A DNA stretch of 41,939 nucleotides, taken from positions 1 to 41,939 of the IMG/VR virus record IMGVR_UViG_3300025410_000037. The stretch is one strand, 5' to 3'. Source of the DNA: a virus. Below the pieces are notes generated by a model that ran no database searches, was not told the DNA's origin, and worked only from the letters and a program-made list of their open reading frames with translations. Made by a program: the position numbers and the translations under genes. Positions 30,409-38,198 of the stretch are shown here, piece after piece (position 1 is the first letter of the stretch; every line of letters starts with the position of its first letter).

Positions 30409-31490
30409 TAGTCGAGCCACACTTGGTATTGAGCTGTAACGCGACCCTTGATGGGATCTACGAAGTGAAGGCGTTGGCTAGGCATACCTGATGCAGCCAT
30501 CGAGTCACGGGCGTATCTATTATCGGACTCAGTAGAGCCAGTCCAATAAAGATTGAAGTTCTTTTGAATAGGCTCTTGTGCATGGCGATGGTAGTGACCA
30601 AGATATATGTCATGGAAATCATAATCGTGAGCGCCAGCCTTCCAACGGTTAGCACCAGCGATCCATGCAGCAGGAGAAGCAAAGCCCGAGCGACCAAGTT
30701 CATCACCGTGCATCAACAATGCGCGGTAATTGCCAACAGCAACTTCTTGTATATCTTCAGGGCAATCTTCCCAAATAAGGCGCTTCTCACCGGCAAGGAT
30801 CTGCCGAGACATTTCATAGACCATGCGATCCACATTGTCGCTCTTAGGAACTTCAGCTCTCTTGCCACCGATGCGCCCGTGGTTTCCCCACTCAGCAACA
30901 ACAGTTACCTTCTCAAAGTTAGCAAGCATCACGCGAACAAAGTCCACGCAAAGGCGAGATACCTGGGTAAATTGACCAAAGAGCGAAGCATCGATCTGCC
31001 ACAACTGAGCAGGATAGTTAAACAAACCTTCAACCATGTCCCCACCAAACATCACTACGCACTCGCGTACTGGATGATGCGCTCGCTGTAGTTCAGTTAG
31101 GTGAACGATCTTGTCTGCAAACTGAAGAACTCTCTTACGCATAATCTCTGAGTTGTAAGAAGTAGTTACCTTTGCACCCTGCCAGTCGGTTGAGTGAACA
31201 AGTGCAACTTCAGGAGAGACCTTGCGCTTATCTGCTTTAGGTGATGGAACTGCTGGAACTTTACCGAGAGTAAGCATCGCTTCATACGCACCACGGTGAG
31301 TTGCTACTACGAGTTCATCGTTGCGGATCTTTGCTTTTGATAGTTGCTTCTGCGCGTTGTTAAGCGCCTTACGAAGTTCTACGATTTCCGGATTTGATTC
31401 TTTTTCCAACTGCTCTAAATCATCCTCTAGCGCCAAGGCATTGACCCCTTCTATGACGAGACACAACACCTTCGCTGAGGTTGTATCCAT
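30408..31490 (-). CDS. Metallophosphoesterase (calcineurin-like)
   Basis: 360 aa from ATG 31490. Metal-binding motifs occur in order: HSTDWQGAKV, FGGDMVEGLF, WGNHGRIGG, LMHGDELG and LGHYHRHAQ, the usual D-x-Q/H, GD-x-(V), GNH, H, GHxH set. The N-terminal 90 residues are a coiled coil (EQLEKESNPEIVELRKALNN). This arrangement is used by phage DNA-processing phosphoesterases of the SbcD/Mre11 type. The upstream gene overlaps by 71 bp, so a start within the coiled coil (TTG after GAAGGGG, near 31440) is an alternative. Substrate not determined. Confidence 0.78.
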   Translation of the reverse strand: MDTTSAKVLCLVIEGVNALALEDDLEQLEKESNPEIVELRKALNNAQKQLSKAKIRNDELVVATHRGAYEAMLTLGKVPAVPSPKADKRKVSPEVALVHSTDWQGAKVTTSYNSEIMRKRVLQFADKIVHLTELQRAHHPVRECVVMFGGDMVEGLFNYPAQLWQIDASLFGQFTQVSRLCVDFVRVMLANFEKVTVVAEWGNHGRIGGKRAEVPKSDNVDRMVYEMSRQILAGEKRLIWEDCPEDIQEVAVGNYRALLMHGDELGRSGFASPAAWIAGANRWKAGAHDYDFHDIYLGHYHRHAQEPIQKNFNLYWTGSTESDNRYARDSMAASGMPSQRLHFVDPIKGRVTAQYQVWLD

Positions 31491-31665
31491 TCTTGCGAAG
31501 CACTCGACTCAAAGATGAGCTAGTGATGTTTTTATCTTCAACGCGTTCTGCAATTAACTTGGCTTCTTCTTTCGGAAGGGTTTCTAGAAAAGTACAAAAT
31601 GTACATTTGCCTCTAGAAGAATGTACGAAATTATCTTTGTTCTTGAGGTCATCAAGAAGTCCCAC
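31420..31665 (-). CDS. HTH protein with RHRRGQC tail
   Basis: 81 aa. N-terminal CTFCTFLETLPKEEAKLI has a cysteine pair. It is followed by a helical HTH-like region (NITSSSLSRVLRKNGYNLSE) and GVVSRHRRGQCLGARG. The L..NGY.(L/I)S..(T/V)V.RHRRG(E/Q)C pattern recurs in actinophage HTH proteins of unknown role, sometimes near terminase. It overlaps the phosphoesterase start and is coupled to the DUF6378-like gene. A DNA-binding role is inferred. Confidence 0.6.
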   Translation of the reverse strand: MGLLDDLKNKDNFVHSSRGKCTFCTFLETLPKEEAKLIAERVEDKNITSSSLSRVLRKNGYNLSEGVVSRHRRGQCLGARG

Positions 31666-31904
31666 TATGCACCCACGATCTCTCGACCCACGGTTACATA
31701 ACCCACAATGTCATCCCAAGAATCTGAGTAGGTGGGATTCTTCAGGACTCTTACTGATTTCAAAGCGATCATCATTACTGCTACCTCTTCAGGAGCAAGA
31801 TCATCGGTATGGAGAATAGCTCCCCATAAGCGACCTATGAGTGCGAAGTTCTCAGACGCATCCCCATACTTTTCTTGCCGATCTTCAAGAATTTGGTCAA
31901 TCAT
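31665..31904 (-). CDS. DUF6378-like protein
   Basis: ATG at 31902-31904 after AAAGGG; an upstream in-frame TTG is less likely. 79 aa: MIDQILEDRQEKYGDASENF, then ALIGRLWGAILHTDDLAPEE, VAVMMIALKSVRVLKNPTYS and DSWDDIVGYVTVG. The YGD ... LW ... MM.I.LKS.R....P..DSW.D..GY pattern is that of small phage proteins named DUF6378. It is the first gene of its operon and has an inverted repeat at its ribosome site. Function unknown; a nucleotide-pool role has been suggested for related folds but is not shown here. Confidence 0.68.
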   Translation of the reverse strand: MIDQILEDRQEKYGDASENFALIGRLWGAILHTDDLAPEEVAVMMIALKSVRVLKNPTYSDSWDDIVGYVTVGREIVGA

Positions 31905-31929
31905 GTTCAACCCTTTCTATTGGTTGAAC
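31905..31929 (-). promoter_or_regulatory. 8-bp inverted repeat at the ribosome site
   Basis: GTTCAACC (31905-31912) and GGTTGAAC (31922-31929) flank the AAAGGG ribosome site of the DUF6378-like gene. As RNA this would fold a hairpin that can hide the site. As DNA it could be an operator. Confidence 0.55.
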
Positions 31930-31961
31930 GAACTCTAACAGGTTACACGCCGTAAAAGCAG

Positions 31962-31989
31962 AAACACCCCTAGATCGGTAGGGGTGTTT
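31962..31989 (-). terminator. Intrinsic terminator ending the right-hand late operon
   Basis: AAACACCCCTA (31962-31972) pairs perfectly with TAGGGGTGTTT (31979-31989) around a 6-nt loop. On the minus strand it is followed by a T-rich stretch. It separates genes ending at 32035 from the operon starting at 31904. Confidence 0.85.
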
Positions 31990-32034
31990 CGCGGGGGCAA
32001 CAGACTTAACCCACTAGCGGTTAAGGTTGTAAAA

Positions 32035-32304
32035 CTAGGATACCTGAAAAGTTCCGCAATCGATAACAGGGATCTCGGGCGAGTCGGTAATCTGCGCCCA
32101 CACCTTCCATATACCTACCCCGTAAGTACCCGTTAAAAAGCCTGTAGCGCCCTGTAGGAGCGTTGCGGGGAACCAGTCAGCATCAGTTGGTCGGGCGGTA
32201 GGTTTGATGACCGCAAACTCCACGGCATCGGTATAAGCCACATTGTCCAGGGTGACCAACACCGGCTGGAATTCAACGCTCTCGCGTGGGTAAATATTGG
32301 TCAT
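32035..32304 (-). CDS. Small Ig-like structural protein (89 aa)
   Basis: Start chosen at ATG 32302-32304 (MTNIYPRESVEFQPVLVTLD), which overlaps the previous stop (ATGA); a longer frame lacks a site. 89 aa, all-beta: NVAYTDAVEFAVIKPTARPT, then ADWFPATLLQGATGFLTGTY and GVGIWKVWAQITDSP. It looks like an Ig-fold tip or neck domain of fibre proteins. It follows the 20-residue-repeat protein and ends before the terminator. Confidence 0.55.
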   Translation of the reverse strand: MTNIYPRESVEFQPVLVTLDNVAYTDAVEFAVIKPTARPTDADWFPATLLQGATGFLTGTYGVGIWKVWAQITDSPEIPVIDCGTFQVS

Positions 32305-33743
32305 TGGAGATATGCCTTCCATCGTTTGTCTTGGAGTGAGCCAATGTTGTTCTTGTCCCCAAGAATAGCACCCCATCGACGAGTAGCCATTATAGCCTCA
32401 TAGTTTCTTGGAGCTACGATGACTGAATCATCTCGCTGGACCGACAATTCTGCGTACCACCGGCGAGGAAGAATCTCACCAAAGGTTTGAATATCGTGGT
32501 CATTAAGCGGGCTTACGCGCTTGATCTTAAAGGTAAGTTTTGCAGTAATAGCCAAGGGAACCGCAACTGCATAATAAGTCTTGGAAATGTTTTGCAAGAA
32601 AGTTGCAGAAATTATTATTGGATTGACACTTGCGTATCGGGTGACACTTGCATCGCAAGTAAATGTTGCGCTTGCCGAAATGCTAGTTGAAGCGGTTAAA
32701 GAGTGAAGGGCATCGCTTGTTAATGTTGTAATTACCTGTGTTGATGTATTTGCAACTTCAGCATTGTAGGCTGTTGAAGATAGAGTAGTTGTAACAGCGG
32801 TAGAAGAAGTAATTTTTTGATCTTTAATTACATCTGCTGTTTGTGTTGCAATTACAGAAGTAGATGTTGCTGCCTTTTGATCTTTTTTGGAATCAGCAGT
32901 TTCGGTAGCAGTTACTGAAAGAGAAGAAGCGCCGTAATGCGTTACATTTGCCGCGCTTGTAAGTGTTGTTAATATTGCAGTAGTAGATGCAATAAGACTG
33001 TTATTAGAAGCAGACCCAGTTGTTGTTGCATTAGCATTGAATGTTTCATCTGCGTATTGAGTTTTAAGAGCTGCTGTTATTTCAACATCTGCAATAGTTA
33101 AATTAGCCTGAACAAGCATTGCCCTGTAACCATCAGCAGTTCCGGCAAATGTTGTATTACTAGATGATTGAATATAAGAAGTTCTAAGTCCATCGCCAGT
33201 TAATGTGGCAGTAAAAGCGCTAGGTGCTTGAGCAATTCGAGTTACTACACCATCTGCAGTAAGGCTGGTTACAAATGATGAATTAGAAGAGATAAGTGTA
33301 TTAAGTAAAACAACACTAGATGTTGTTGAAGTAATTGGTGTAGATGCTGAAGCAATTCTATAAACAACACCATCTGCTGTTATTGTAAAGATAACTGGCG
33401 TTGATGCTTGAAGATAAGAAATGCGAAGGGAATCGCCAGTAAGATTTGCTGCAAATGAACTTGTTGTTTGTGCTAAACGGGTAACATTTCCATCAGCGGT
33501 AAGCGAAACAGTAAATGGTGAAGATTCAGCACCATATACCGTGCGTAAAGAATCTGCAGTAAAGGTTGCAGTAAGTGAAGTAGAAGCAGAAATACTCTGA
33601 CCGCGTGAAGAATTTGCGGTCAGAGTACCTGTAAACGATGAATTGACATCGGCATATATTGCAATCGCACCTAGCCAAAAGGCAGGTGACGGACTGTAAA
33701 ACTTGCCGTCATAGGTTAAGGCGCTGGACTTAGTAAGACCCAT
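32301..33743 (-). CDS. Fibre-like protein made of 20-residue beta repeats
   Basis: 480 aa. From about residue 35 to 400 the sequence can be cut into 18-19 consecutive blocks of exactly 20 residues. An example block is STSLTATFTADSLRTVYGAE. The pattern is S-x-x-x-(T/A)-x-L/F-T-A-D-x-x-x-(T)-x-x-x-A. Regular spacing of hydrophobic beta strands and ADG/GDS turns suggests a beta-solenoid fibre. The C-terminus (GEILPRRWYAELSVQRDDSV) is different and aromatic-rich, probably an assembly or attachment domain. The N-terminus (GKFYSPSPAFWLGAIAIYAD) resembles capsid/tail anchors. A tail or decoration fibre is inferred. Confidence 0.68.
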   Translation of the reverse strand: MGLTKSSALTYDGKFYSPSPAFWLGAIAIYADVNSSFTGTLTANSSRGQSISASTSLTATFTADSLRTVYGAESSPFTVSLTADGNVTRLAQTTSSFAANLTGDSLRISYLQASTPVIFTITADGVVYRIASASTPITSTTSSVVLLNTLISSNSSFVTSLTADGVVTRIAQAPSAFTATLTGDGLRTSYIQSSSNTTFAGTADGYRAMLVQANLTIADVEITAALKTQYADETFNANATTTGSASNNSLIASTTAILTTLTSAANVTHYGASSLSVTATETADSKKDQKAATSTSVIATQTADVIKDQKITSSTAVTTTLSSTAYNAEVANTSTQVITTLTSDALHSLTASTSISASATFTCDASVTRYASVNPIIISATFLQNISKTYYAVAVPLAITAKLTFKIKRVSPLNDHDIQTFGEILPRRWYAELSVQRDDSVIVAPRNYEAIMATRRWGAILGDKNNIGSLQDKRWKAYLQ

Positions 33744-33773
33744 GACTTAACCCCCTGTTACTGCGAAAAAGAA

Positions 33774-34157
33774 CTAAGCAGCCAAAGGTGAAAGTGAAAC
33801 TCCCAAAGTTGTGAATGTAAGAGTGTCTGTATTCACGACTGACTTAGATGTTGTAAGAGCTGCTGACCAAAGGAAGTTTCCTGCAGTTGAAGCATCCCAT
33901 ACAGAGATGTGCGTAATTGTCTCTGTTGCTGTCATTGTAAATGATGGCGAGTTAGACAATGCAATTGCCCCTGCTGATGCAGCAGAGAAAGTTGCTGATG
34001 CGCGAGTAGTAACAGCAGATGGATTTGATGTTCCTGCTGCTCCTGGATCGGCTGTATGTAGCTTGATATAAGTTCCGGCAGGAGCAGTAAATGCTGTACC
34101 GCGAAGCATATTTAGCCAGTTATTAGCCAGGGTTGTAGTCGCTAGTCCTACAGTCAT
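33774..34157 (-). CDS. Minor tail-type structural protein
   Basis: 127 aa: MTVGLATTTLANNWLNMLRG, TAFTAPAGTYIKLHTADPGA, then ATFSAASAGAIALSNSPSFT and ETITHISVWDASTAGNFLWS. The ATL.NNWLN.LRGTAFT.PAG.Y.KLHT.DPG pattern is common in actinophage genomes beside lysis genes and is annotated there as a tail or fibre protein. All-beta. An AAGGAG site lies before its ATG. Family likeness is good; the precise position in the virion is not known. Confidence 0.65.
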   Translation of the reverse strand: MTVGLATTTLANNWLNMLRGTAFTAPAGTYIKLHTADPGAAGTSNPSAVTTRASATFSAASAGAIALSNSPSFTMTATETITHISVWDASTAGNFLWSAALTTSKSVVNTDTLTFTTLGVSLSPLAA

Positions 34158-34243
34158 TCTTGCTCCTTATTTTCTTCTTGGGGGGTTGCTTTGGTTATTT
34201 CTGCATCAGCAGTAAAAACCAATCCCATTACTGTGTTAGACAT
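34154..34243 (-). CDS. Small peptide (29 aa)
   Basis: ATG 34241-34243: MSNTVMGLVFTADAEITKAT then PQEENKEQE. The stop overlaps the next start (ATGA), and its last codons form the ribosome site of that gene. The upstream site is weak. May be a leader that couples translation. Confidence 0.4.
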   Translation of the reverse strand: MSNTVMGLVFTADAEITKATPQEENKEQE

Positions 34244-34253
34244 TATATCTTAA

Positions 34254-34511
34254 TTAAGCCTGTGGCTTATCGAGAACAGTCGCATCAGCAGCAACAAGTG
34301 CCTTGCTTGGAGCAGGGAACTGATCGGCTGGATTAGCCCAACGATAGATCAATGGAAGAATTGCAGCGCCACCGGCGCTAAGCAAACCCTTGACTGAAGT
34401 TGTGTGATGCAAAAGGTATTCAGCAGTTACTGCACCTACGAAGATGTGCGCCCATTGTGAAAGAACAGTCCACACTTTAGGAGATACATTAAAGAGATAT
34501 TTGTTAGCCAT
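34254..34511 (-). CDS. Holin-like membrane protein
   Basis: ATG 34509-34511 preceded by AAAGGA. 85 aa with two likely membrane helices (VWTVLSQWAHIFVGAVTAEY and GLLSAGGAAILPLIYRW), a short polar loop, and a hydrophilic C-terminus (ADQFPAPSKALVAADATVLD). It lies directly after the endolysin gene. Size, topology and place fit a phage holin. The identity is inferred from context. Confidence 0.6.
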   Translation of the reverse strand: MANKYLFNVSPKVWTVLSQWAHIFVGAVTAEYLLHHTTSVKGLLSAGGAAILPLIYRWANPADQFPAPSKALVAADATVLDKPQA

Positions 34512-34564
34512 TTTCAATCCTTTACTAGATTAGGAATGGGCGTATGCCCAAGGGAATAATACCC

Positions 34565-35038
34565 CTAGGACTGCCACTTAGGGCGAATTACAGCCTTAAC
34601 AACTAGCGGTGAGCGTACTTTTGCGTAAACACCGTCTCCGTTGCTTTGGTTTACGCCTACATGGTCGGGTCCAGTATTGCCTTCGATAGTCGGGATCAAC
34701 TTTGTATGAGGATCCATAGGCCCTGTAGCGATGCCAGTATGTTCAGCAACCCCGCTATGAGTCCAGTCAAAGAGAAGTACATCTCCCATTTGAACCTGAG
34801 AGATAGGCACGATCATGTTGTGGCTATGCGCCCAAGATTCTAGAGATGGGCAGTAAGAGAATTTTTCAAGAACTGATATTGCCTGTGCTTGATCGAAGCA
34901 CCATGAAACGAAAATAGCGCACCATGAAACATGGTTTACCCCGTACCAAACACCAAACTTATTATCGTTGTTAGCGCCTTCTTTGTAGCCAATCTGTGAC
35001 TTGGCTGCTGCGACTACTGCTACTGCTTGCTTGCTCAT
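34565..35038 (-). CDS. CHAP-domain endolysin
   Basis: 157 aa with SWCAIFVSWCFDQAQAI (C40 nucleophile), GDVLLFDWTHSGVAEHTGIA (H100) and TIEGNTG (Glu119/Asn121), the CHAP amidase/endopeptidase triad. The single domain has no separate cell-wall binding module. It degrades host peptidoglycan at the end of infection. It is coupled to the membrane protein upstream and followed by a holin-like gene. The CHAP signature is clear. Confidence 0.85.
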   Translation of the reverse strand: MSKQAVAVVAAAKSQIGYKEGANNDNKFGVWYGVNHVSWCAIFVSWCFDQAQAISVLEKFSYCPSLESWAHSHNMIVPISQVQMGDVLLFDWTHSGVAEHTGIATGPMDPHTKLIPTIEGNTGPDHVGVNQSNGDGVYAKVRSPLVVKAVIRPKWQS

Positions 35039-35289
35039 CGCTCTGACTTTGCTTTCATTACCTCAACATCAATTTTAATCTGCTGTTGATTTTCAAGTAA
35101 CTCTTCTACTTTATTAATGAGACCAGTCTTCCCGTCGTTATAAAGCGCGTATGTAATCTTAGCCAATTGATCTTTGAGTTCATCAGTATGCTTTTGAATC
35201 GTATGCTTGGCAATAAGGCTAAGCCCCGCAAGCAATGCTGCGGCTACAAAGAAATACGAATAGACTATCGTTGCGGTATCAGATGACAT
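35035..35289 (-). CDS. Membrane-anchored coiled-coil lysis protein
   Basis: 84 aa. One membrane segment (IVYSYFFVAAALLAGLSLIA) is followed by a charged coiled coil (HTDELKDQLAKITYALYNDG, VEELLENQQQIKIDVEVMKA). The layout fits the second small membrane protein often found in actinophage lysis cassettes (a holin or spanin-like component). Its stop overlaps the endolysin start by 4 nt. Confidence 0.6.
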   Translation of the reverse strand: MSSDTATIVYSYFFVAAALLAGLSLIAKHTIQKHTDELKDQLAKITYALYNDGKTGLINKVEELLENQQQIKIDVEVMKAKSER

Positions 35290-35308
35290 GATTGCGCCTT
35301 TGCGGTTA

Positions 35309-35554
35309 TTAAATTTCTAAAATATAAATAGGAGCTGTGCTTGAAGCGGTAATCGCCCAAAGTTCAGCGCTACCTGCAAGATCAAATGTAATCTTATCAT
35401 TGGCATCCATCTTGTAACCTGTTGTTGCAGTTACATTACGGTCACCAAGAAAAACTGCTGTAGTTTCTGCATGGATAGATAACTTGCGGGTTGATCCAGC
35501 TTGATCTGCAATCTTAACTGCTGTGGTTCCTGCTGTGTATTGTGCTGAACGCAT
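35309..35554 (-). CDS. Small beta-rich structural protein (81 aa)
   Basis: 81 aa: MRSAQYTAGTTAVKIADQAG, STRKLSIHAETTAVFLGDRN, then YKMDANDKITFDLAGSAELW and AITASSTAPIYILEI. All-beta, like small capsid- or fibre-decorating proteins. It lies between the integrase and the lysis cassette, an odd place, and is not coupled to either. Confidence 0.55.
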   Translation of the reverse strand: MRSAQYTAGTTAVKIADQAGSTRKLSIHAETTAVFLGDRNVTATTGYKMDANDKITFDLAGSAELWAITASSTAPIYILEI

Positions 35555-35585
35555 TGAATCTCCCTAGATTATTTAATGCCTAATC

Positions 35586-36383
35586 TTACTCTATTAGATT
35601 AACTAAAGAGCGTGTTCTTCCTTGAGATAATTGTGTGTACACCTGGGTAGTTGCTACAGATGAGTGACGCATAAGATCTCGAACTGCCAGTAAATCACCA
35701 TTAGATTTCTCAAGCATTGTGGTTGCAAAGTAATGACGAAGGCTGTGGAAATGCTTGGCATTAGGTCCAAGGATTCGACGCATTTCATCAGCAGCTTTTT
35801 TAGAGAACCGATTTGGATCGCATTTCCATAATGGTCCGAGCGTGTTATAACTCTTGATGACTTCGGCAACTTTTGCAGCAACCGGCACTACAAGATCTGT
35901 CTTACCTTTACCAATAACCCGTAATGAATAGCCACCGTTATCTTCAATCAGATCAGCGCCTTCGATCTTTGCTACCTCATGGGCGCGAAGCCCGACCATA
36001 CCGCCAAGAATGAACCAGTCTTTGTAGGGTTGGGTTGCTTCAGCAATCAATTTATCAAACTCGCCCTTAGTAATGGGCTTAGGGACACCCCTGCCTGACT
36101 TCACATTGGGTAAGTCGGCTGCAGGGTTATTGCCATTGACAAGATCCATCTTGTTCAGGTGCTTGTAAATCGACCTAAGCCTAGACACATAGTTTGCCTT
36201 GGTGCTTTGCTTAGTAGCTGAGAGAACTATCTTCTCAAGATCCTGGACTGTGGCTATGGCTGGATGAACGCCAATGCGCCGGATAATCTGCCAGTCTGTG
36301 CGGATCACATAGGGTGAAAAGCCCGAAGTGTCATACCGGTTTTTGAGCTGTCGGTATATCTCCTCGAGGGGTACTAGATCCAT
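35586..36383 (-). CDS. int: Tyrosine integrase
   Basis: 265 aa. Catalytic residues fall at R133 (GLRAHEV), K159 (VIGKGKT), H213 and R216 (HFHSLRHYF), H240 (LMRHSS) and Y249 (TQVYTQL). The N-terminal core-binding domain is present (about residues 5-95), but no obvious arm-binding domain, making this a short phage integrase. It catalyses integration and excision at an att site. It is downstream of two small genes and a structured non-coding stretch that could hold the attachment site. Confidence 0.88.
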   Translation of the reverse strand: MDLVPLEEIYRQLKNRYDTSGFSPYVIRTDWQIIRRIGVHPAIATVQDLEKIVLSATKQSTKANYVSRLRSIYKHLNKMDLVNGNNPAADLPNVKSGRGVPKPITKGEFDKLIAEATQPYKDWFILGGMVGLRAHEVAKIEGADLIEDNGGYSLRVIGKGKTDLVVPVAAKVAEVIKSYNTLGPLWKCDPNRFSKKAADEMRRILGPNAKHFHSLRHYFATTMLEKSNGDLLAVRDLMRHSSVATTQVYTQLSQGRTRSLVNLIE

Positions 36384-36404
36384 CTACCAACTATAGCGGG
36401 TGTA

Positions 36405-36707
36405 CTAACTCTCGGTGGAGTGTTCCAATAAGGCAGCCTCGTCAGCAACTTTAACCAATACGCCCATAACAACCGTATTCGCGCCTTCTTCGCTTCCCCG
36501 ATAATCAAATCCTTCATCAGTTGCGTTGATGTAACCCATCACCCTGACTTGTGGATTAGAAACTGCAATATAACCTTGGTTTTTTGTTTCATAAATAATT
36601 GCTTGACTTAGCATCTCAGTAACCATTGCAGGTTCACTTTTCCATAGACTAAGGACTATATTTGTTTCCCAACCAAAATCTTTTAACTGATTATTTCCCT
36701 TGCTCAT
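36405..36707 (-). CDS. Hypothetical protein (100 aa)
   Basis: 100 aa, mixed alpha/beta: LKDFGWETNIVLSLWKSEPA, then MVTEMLSQAIIYETKNQGYI and VRVMGYINATDEGFDYRGSE. The Asp/Glu-rich middle and C-terminal helix are unremarkable. Its start overlaps the stop of the small membrane protein (ATGA). No family recognised. Confidence 0.5.
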   Translation of the reverse strand: MSKGNNQLKDFGWETNIVLSLWKSEPAMVTEMLSQAIIYETKNQGYIAVSNPQVRVMGYINATDEGFDYRGSEEGANTVVMGVLVKVADEAALLEHSTES

Positions 36708-36853
36708 TCTGGCAAACTCTCAGTCAAGTGTTCAAACTTTGCCTTTTCGGTCTTGTAAAGCCAAGTCAAGTATCTAGCATTATCAAAGACTTGGTAGAGA
36801 ACGAACGCCCCTGCGGTCAAAACTGCAATCCAACCTAAAGCCATCATAGCCAT
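36704..36853 (-). CDS. Small membrane protein (49 aa)
   Basis: ATG 36851-36853 after GAAGGGGG. 49 aa: MAMMALGWIAVLTAGAFVLY as a membrane helix, then the polar QVFDNARYLTWLYKTEKAKF and EHLTESLPE. It is the first gene after the structured region and is coupled downstream. Function unknown. Confidence 0.55.
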   Translation of the reverse strand: MAMMALGWIAVLTAGAFVLYQVFDNARYLTWLYKTEKAKFEHLTESLPE

Positions 36854-36893
36854 ACCCCCTTCTAGGTAGGAAATAACTTACACCTTCAGGGGG

Positions 36894-37008
36894 CTGGACT
36901 GCGATATGCACTCGCAGGTGGCGGGTCGGACTATCCAGCATTACCGTCAAGCGGTCTTGAATCTACCGAGGTAGATACGGTGGTTCCTAGTTTCTAGCCT
37001 ACACCCTA
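36894..37008. other. Structured non-coding stretch upstream of the integrase group
   Basis: Stems: CTGGA/TCCAG (36894-36898, 36934-36938) around CTGCGA/TCGCAG, then a three-way junction closed by ACCGT/ACGGT (36943-36947, 36977-36981). The junction holds hairpins CAAG-CGGT-CTTG and TCTAC-CGAG-GTAGA. A further CCTAC/GTAGG pair (37005-37020) runs into the upstream gene's end. This is too orderly for chance. It may be a regulatory RNA, or the attachment site with integrase-binding inverted repeats. The strand is not settled. Confidence 0.45.
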
Positions 37009-37155
37009 CTAGGCCGTAGGCGCAGAGTTGGCTGCAAGTGTGGCTTCGTAAGTTGCCTTGGTCATTTGGGTAAATGAGTCATTGCCGTTATCAATTTCAA
37101 CCATTTCGGTTGCTGAACCATCAATGTTGGTTATTGTAAATGTCTTTGTATTCAT
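37009..37155 (-). CDS. Small hypothetical protein (48 aa)
   Basis: 48 aa: MNTKTFTITNIDGSATEMVE, then IDNGNDSFTQMTKATYEATL and AANSAPTA. Beta then helix, like small tail-fibre accessory proteins. Its start overlaps the stop of the fibre gene (37155). It may act as a fibre chaperone. No family recognised. Confidence 0.5.
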   Translation of the reverse strand: MNTKTFTITNIDGSATEMVEIDNGNDSFTQMTKATYEATLAANSAPTA

Positions 37156-38198
37156 TATAACTCCGCACTAAAACCAAGATAGCCAGAACTTGAACCTTGA
37201 AAAATTCCCTTGTAAGGCCTAAATTGAACTGCGCCAGATACCGTTAAATCTAAATGAATTTGATTTACATAAGATTCGTTTGAATTATATGTAATTGCAG
37301 TTGGTATAAGTAGGTTTTGTCCATCAAATACTGCATAAGTAGATGAAAGCGTTGAATAATCAATGGCACTTGGTAATGTTCTCATTTGAACTGGGAAGAA
37401 ATAATCAATACGAACATTTGTTGTAGTGCTTGCTGAACCCAATCCGTAACCACCATATCCAGATGGATTGTTGTTTACGCGCTGATAATACCGCTGGCAC
37501 AAGGCTAACTCGCCTTGGAGTGTTCCAGCGGCTCGGCTAAATGGTGTGGCTACTGAGCCAAGTTCTAATTGAACGCCAGTTATTTCAACATAATCTGTTG
37601 CTCCAGCAGTTCCTGAACCGTAAGCAATAAACACAATGGCAAGTTGAGTAATGGAAGAACCAACGGCTCCAGTAACTGTAAAGCGTTGCCAGTTTGTGCT
37701 AAGCGTTGCAGGTGAAGTTGTGAATTGCGTGGCTTGTCCTGTAAAACCTGACAAAATGTTTTGGTCTGTTCCAGTTCCGCCGATTATGTTTGCGGTGATT
37801 GTATTGCTACCTGAGTATAAAGCGCCTTTTCTAGCGTAAAAAGAAAAAGTAGCAGTCTGACCAGCAAATCTTTGGCTTTCAAGAGATTCTAGCGATGTAA
37901 CAAAATATGTTCCAACTGATGTAGCGCCACTATTGTTTGCAATACGAGCGCAGTATTTTATCTGTGGAAGATATGTTGCATCCGTAGCAACTTGTTGAGA
38001 TACAGTTCCGCCAGCAGTTCCATACCGAGTTGCTTGCCAACGGTCTAAAGTATAAATGTTAGTAGTTGAGGTAAATGAAGTGCCTCTTTGCGCCAATTCC
38101 ATTGACCCGTTGATGACTGCGTTCTTCCCCGCCACAAATGGCGGTACTGCCCCACCTGTATTCTGCTCAACCGTTGAGGTTAATTGCGCTCTGCTCAT
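37155..38198 (-). CDS. Tail fibre protein (347 aa)
   Basis: 347 aa. The sequence NAVINGSMELAQRGTSFTST, then NIYTLDRWQATRYGTAG, is the start of a widespread phage fibre domain (also seen in the 38401 fibre as NLLINGGFDIWQRGTTF...YYMDRWN). LQGELALCQRYYQRV is shared near residue 230. Beta-rich throughout with SSSGYLGFSAEL at the end. Its start touches the stop of the 66-aa gene. It is a receptor-binding tip protein by family likeness. Confidence 0.68.
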   Translation of the reverse strand: MSRAQLTSTVEQNTGGAVPPFVAGKNAVINGSMELAQRGTSFTSTTNIYTLDRWQATRYGTAGGTVSQQVATDATYLPQIKYCARIANNSGATSVGTYFVTSLESLESQRFAGQTATFSFYARKGALYSGSNTITANIIGGTGTDQNILSGFTGQATQFTTSPATLSTNWQRFTVTGAVGSSITQLAIVFIAYGSGTAGATDYVEITGVQLELGSVATPFSRAAGTLQGELALCQRYYQRVNNNPSGYGGYGLGSASTTTNVRIDYFFPVQMRTLPSAIDYSTLSSTYAVFDGQNLLIPTAITYNSNESYVNQIHLDLTVSGAVQFRPYKGIFQGSSSGYLGFSAEL

